From Bactericera cockerelli (lineage: Eukaryota > Arthropoda > Insecta > Hemiptera > Triozidae), in contig JAMCCL010000114.1 in assembly GCA_024516035.1 (NCBI GenBank), forward strand, positions 15,001 to 79,000: a stretch of DNA of 64,000 nt, read 5' to 3'. Below, in pieces: positions 61,163-64,000 of this stretch (within the stretch, counting starts at the first letter, position 1; the number at the start of each line of letters is the position of its first letter). A program made the translations under genes and the position numbers. The notes under the pieces were generated by a model that saw only the letters and a list, made by a program, of their open reading frames with translations, made no database searches and was not told the DNA's origin.

Positions 61163-61704
61163 ATCCCCCCAAAAACACCACTTCGTGGTTAAAAAAAGAA
61201 GAACGCCTCACTCAAAGAATGATTATAATTAGCTAAAAATAAATGATATCAAATTGAGAACACCTTGTCCTCTCTCTTTCTATATCTCTGCACTCCTCTC
61301 TGAATTTATTCCTCTTATGTTTAGCTTTATTTATCCTTTCTAGGGGTCATCCCAAACTTGATTTCTCTTTAAATTTACTTGTTGCACGGCAATAAAAAAT
61401 GGCGGTCGCGGTGTAATTTTCTCGATTCAAATCAAATAACTTCAGAAAAATCATACTCCGACCGCCATTTTTTATTGCCGTGCAACAAGTAAATTTAAAG
61501 AGAAATCAAGTTTGGGATGACCCCTAGAAAGGATAAATAAAGCTAAACATAAGAGGAATAAATTCAGAGAGGAGTGCAGAGATATAGAAAGAGAGAGGAC
61601 AAGGTGTTCTCAATTTGATATCATTTATTTTTAGCTAATTATAATCATTCTTTGAGTGAGGCGTTCTTCTTTTTTTAACCACGAAGTGGTGTTTTTGGGG
61701 GATA
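61163..61704. mobile_element. Near-perfect long inverted repeat (arms ~245 bp, 50-bp loop)
   Basis: The left arm (about 61163-61408) is complementary to the right arm (about 61459-61704) essentially base for base. The only difference I see is one C in the first C-run (six against five). The loop is 61409-61458. The arm ends, TCCCCCAAAAAC and complement, are flanked by TA on both sides, and the outer 100 bp also occur alone at 42144-42240, so this is a foldback or MITE-type element of a TA-inserting (Tc1/mariner-like) kind. No protein is encoded. Transcribed in the receptor pre-mRNA, it would fold into a dsRNA of about 245 bp. Confidence 0.88.
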
Positions 61705-62358
61705 CTCTTTACTCAAGAAATTCATTCAAGACTTGATCGACTGCTGGAACAATACGAATTCTCAGTCTTGTCTGGACAAGTCGACAGTATAAACAAGGTT
61801 AATTATTTATCTACTGTAAACCGACCAAAAGTTGCACTTCAGATATATTCCTTTGTAAGGAAGCTGGTTGACGAAAACCTAACCTAAAAACAAACAAAAG
61901 TTGTCGGATGGCTTTTAGTGTACCCTGGATGTTATAGATTCTCACCAAGCTACTGAACAATGTATCTCAAAGCGAAGAATTTCCCAGTAAATAATCCTCC
62001 CGGGTTAACCTCGATTCTATTTTGGTCTATCGGAATTCGTTCATCCCCTGCCATACAAAACCAAAAGTTCCTGGAGTATTCCAGTGGCTTTGGTTAGTGG
62101 TAAATGTTAAGGTGCATAGTAGAGCGGTGGCACATATTCTTGTAGACTCTTTTACTGTGTTCGTCAGTGATCCATTTTTTTTTAAAAATAATTTATTTAT
62201 TTATTTTCTTTATAAAGAAACATTTATACAAAGGTACTTCTCCTAAGCTTTGAAGGGCTTCTAAGACTCTTGTGTTTTGGAATTAATGAGATACCTATTG
62301 TTGCCTTTTATTTGACACTTTCAATTTTCATAACGTCACCCAACCCTTTCTGTTTCAG
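61705..62358. other. No feature recognised (end of intron 2)
   Basis: The last 650 bp of the intron hold no repeat I can name. The pyrimidine-rich acceptor tract lies at about 62340-62358. Confidence 0.45.
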
Positions 62359-64000
62359 TTCAAGCAGATGCTGATCATCAACGGCACCTCAGAGAACAAC
62401 TCCATGCTGCGCGTGCTAGGCGCCGCCCGGAAGAGAGAGGTCAAGGCCACTCAGAACCTCTCCATCATCGTCCTCTTCTTCATCATCTGCTGGATGCCCC
62501 TCTACACCATCAACTTCATAGAGGCCTACTGCACCACGTGCCAGGTCCCGCTGCCCCTCCTCAACTCCTGCATCATCCTCAGCCACCTCAACTCGGCCCT
62601 GAACCCTCTCCTCTACGCCTACCATCTGAAAGACTTCCGCCTGGCGCTCAAGTACGTCGTGTGTGGCAAGCAGATCAACTCGCTCAAGCGACTCGACAGT
62701 AACAACACGAGCAACTACGACCAGCACAACAAGATCAGCACGTACGACAACAAGAAGTACTCCACGCGGTCCTGTCACCAGACGCACAAGCTGCAGATCA
62801 GTCACCATGGCAACCGATACAACAGTTGCTACTACCCGGACAGGATGAGTCAGCACAAGTACAGCAAGATGCAGATCGAGAGCATCAACATGCAGAAGTT
62901 CAACGAGAGCAAGGTGGAGCGGAAGCTCTCCAAGGAAGATAAGGAGAGGAAGTTGAGCAGCCCGTACAAGTATCAGAAGTTCAATGACGAAGAAGAACAG
63001 GGCATGAACACAAGTGAGGAGTTTGTAGACGAGAAGGACATGATAGTGATTGAGGGAAGAAAACGGAGTGCCACGTTTGATAAGAACAAAGTGAACATTG
63101 AACGCTGCGTGCGGGAAGAGTCAATGGAAGATCTGACGGATAGAGAAGAGAGTTCGGAGAACACGAAGGAAACAAACGAGTCAACTCATGCGACAGATGG
63201 TGAGAAAGTTGTTTCACACAACGACACTTGTCAGAGGGATAGGGAGAATATGGTGCTGTTATCACGACAGAACAGTAGAAGAGCAGATTGTACACAGTAT
63301 GGTGTTGAAGAAGTGGCAAATGGAGACAACAGAGAGCTGTCAATGTTGGAAACAATAAACGAAGCCTTAACGAAAAGTGAAAACTTTTATAGTCAACAGA
63401 CGCGCACACATTTGAATGACATTCCAAATGAAGATGATGTAAAATTAGAACACAGAGCACATGGCTACGCGTTTGAAAATGGAAACAATGACGCTAATGA
63501 TAGGGCAGACAATTTGAAACAAAGAGAAGTTACAATTGAAGAAAACAAAACTATTAAACAACCAGATGATATTAAATGGAGTCATTCAAATCTACATAAA
63601 AACACGGAAAGAGATCTTCAGTCTTGTAATGAAGAGAGATGTGAACTACAAGCATTCGAAAACAAATCCTTCGAGGAAACTGAAGAACTTTCAGAGGCTC
63701 AACAAAAGTCACATGATGCTGAATGTTTAGTAGATAATATAGATCGACACAACAAAAGCATCAAAAAAGAATCAATCAAAAGCGTGAAAAGTAATATCAG
63801 TATACTCCTAGATCAACATAGTCCCGAGCATAATAACTCACCATATCTTTCAAGGAATAGACCATCTATCACTAGTAGTCATGACATCTTGCAAGAAAAC
63901 GACTCTAAAATTATTCATCTTCCTGAAACTCGAGAAACCAAAGATCTAAAAAATGTTAATAATGAAACGTCGCCTCTAACTCCAGAAGAACTAATCACAT
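62359..64000 (+). CDS. AdoR: Adenosine receptor-like GPCR, exon 3 (TM6, TM7, long C-tail), partial
   Basis: After the acceptor TTTCAG the frame continues at Phe193 and stays open to the window edge (residue 739, no stop). It encodes intracellular loop 3, TM6 with the CWMP motif (Trp237, Pro239) and Asn244, extracellular loop 3 with Cys250/Cys253, and TM7 with Ser267-His268 and NPLLY (Asn274-Tyr278). Helix 8 ends near Cys294, a possible palmitoylation site. More than 440 hydrophilic residues follow. The first 110 or so are rich in Asn, Gln, His, Lys and Tyr; the rest is rich in Glu, Asp, Lys, Asn and Ser and probably disordered. Compared with vertebrate A2A, Tyr241 replaces the pocket His at 6.52, while Asn at 6.55 and the SH of TM7 are kept. 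Drosophila AdoR also has an extended tail, which fits an insect orthologue. The gene is cut by the window end. Confidence 0.9.

Larger units (their letters stand above)
49246..62358 (+). other. AdoR: Intron 2 of the receptor gene (13.1 kb)
   Basis: It begins GTTTGT and ends CCTTTCTGTTTCAG, with phase 0. It contains a whole Ty3/gypsy element and a 540-bp inverted repeat, among SINEs. Confidence 0.88.

Noticed and set aside
62416..62856. A 146-codon Val-rich minus-strand frame opposite exon 3
   Set aside because: It is a shadow of the GC-rich receptor coding exon.

Overview
This is an AT-rich animal genomic window, best read as arthropod and probably insect. The evidence is a three-exon adenosine-receptor GPCR with very long canonical introns, I-clade and jockey/CR1-like LINEs, a Ty3/gypsy element, many tRNA-derived SINEs, 5S-rRNA-like SINEs, and abundant CT/GA microsatellites. 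The species cannot be fixed from sequence alone. Nothing bacterial or plasmid-like is present.

The only host protein-coding gene I can support runs left to right through the whole window and leaves it at the right edge. Exon 1 (6306-6669) gives the N-terminus, TM1-TM3 with the DRY motif, and the start of TM4. Exon 2 (49034-49245) gives TM4, the CLF loop and TM5. Exon 3 (62359 to beyond 64000) gives TM6, TM7 with NPxxY, and a hydrophilic tail of more than 440 residues. Splice phases match (1, then 0) and both introns are GT-AG. Intron 1 is 42.4 kb and intron 2 is 13.1 kb.

Almost everything else is repeat material, mostly inside the introns. Upstream (1-6305): MITE-like foldbacks, a diverged tandem duplication, SINE pieces and a LINE 3' end stopping about 100 bp before the start codon. 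Intron 1, left part (6.7-14.6 kb): microsatellites, SINEs, a LINE tail and a pogo-like DNA element. 14.6-21.5 kb: a full-length two-ORF LINE with endonuclease, RT and RNase H, poly(A), and a 13-bp target-site duplication. 21.8-30 kb: nested SINEs and purine-rich tracts. 30.6-40.3 kb: a tandem-repeat field (19-bp, about 600-bp nested, 33-bp and 22/19-bp repeats), with a dead LINE inserted in the last array. 40.3-49 kb: hairpins, SINEs and a pyrimidine-rich 190-bp tandem repeat.

Intron 2 holds SINEs, LINE 3' ends, an apparently intact 4.5-kb Ty3/gypsy element (identical 174-bp LTRs, 5-bp duplication, one 1380-residue gag-pol ORF), 5S-like SINEs and, about 650 bp before exon 3, a near-perfect inverted repeat with arms of about 245 bp.

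The observations most worth checking are that long hairpin, the two young autonomous retrotransposons, the 5S-derived SINE family, the palindromic junction of the LINE inside the minisatellite, and the altered ligand-pocket residues of the receptor.
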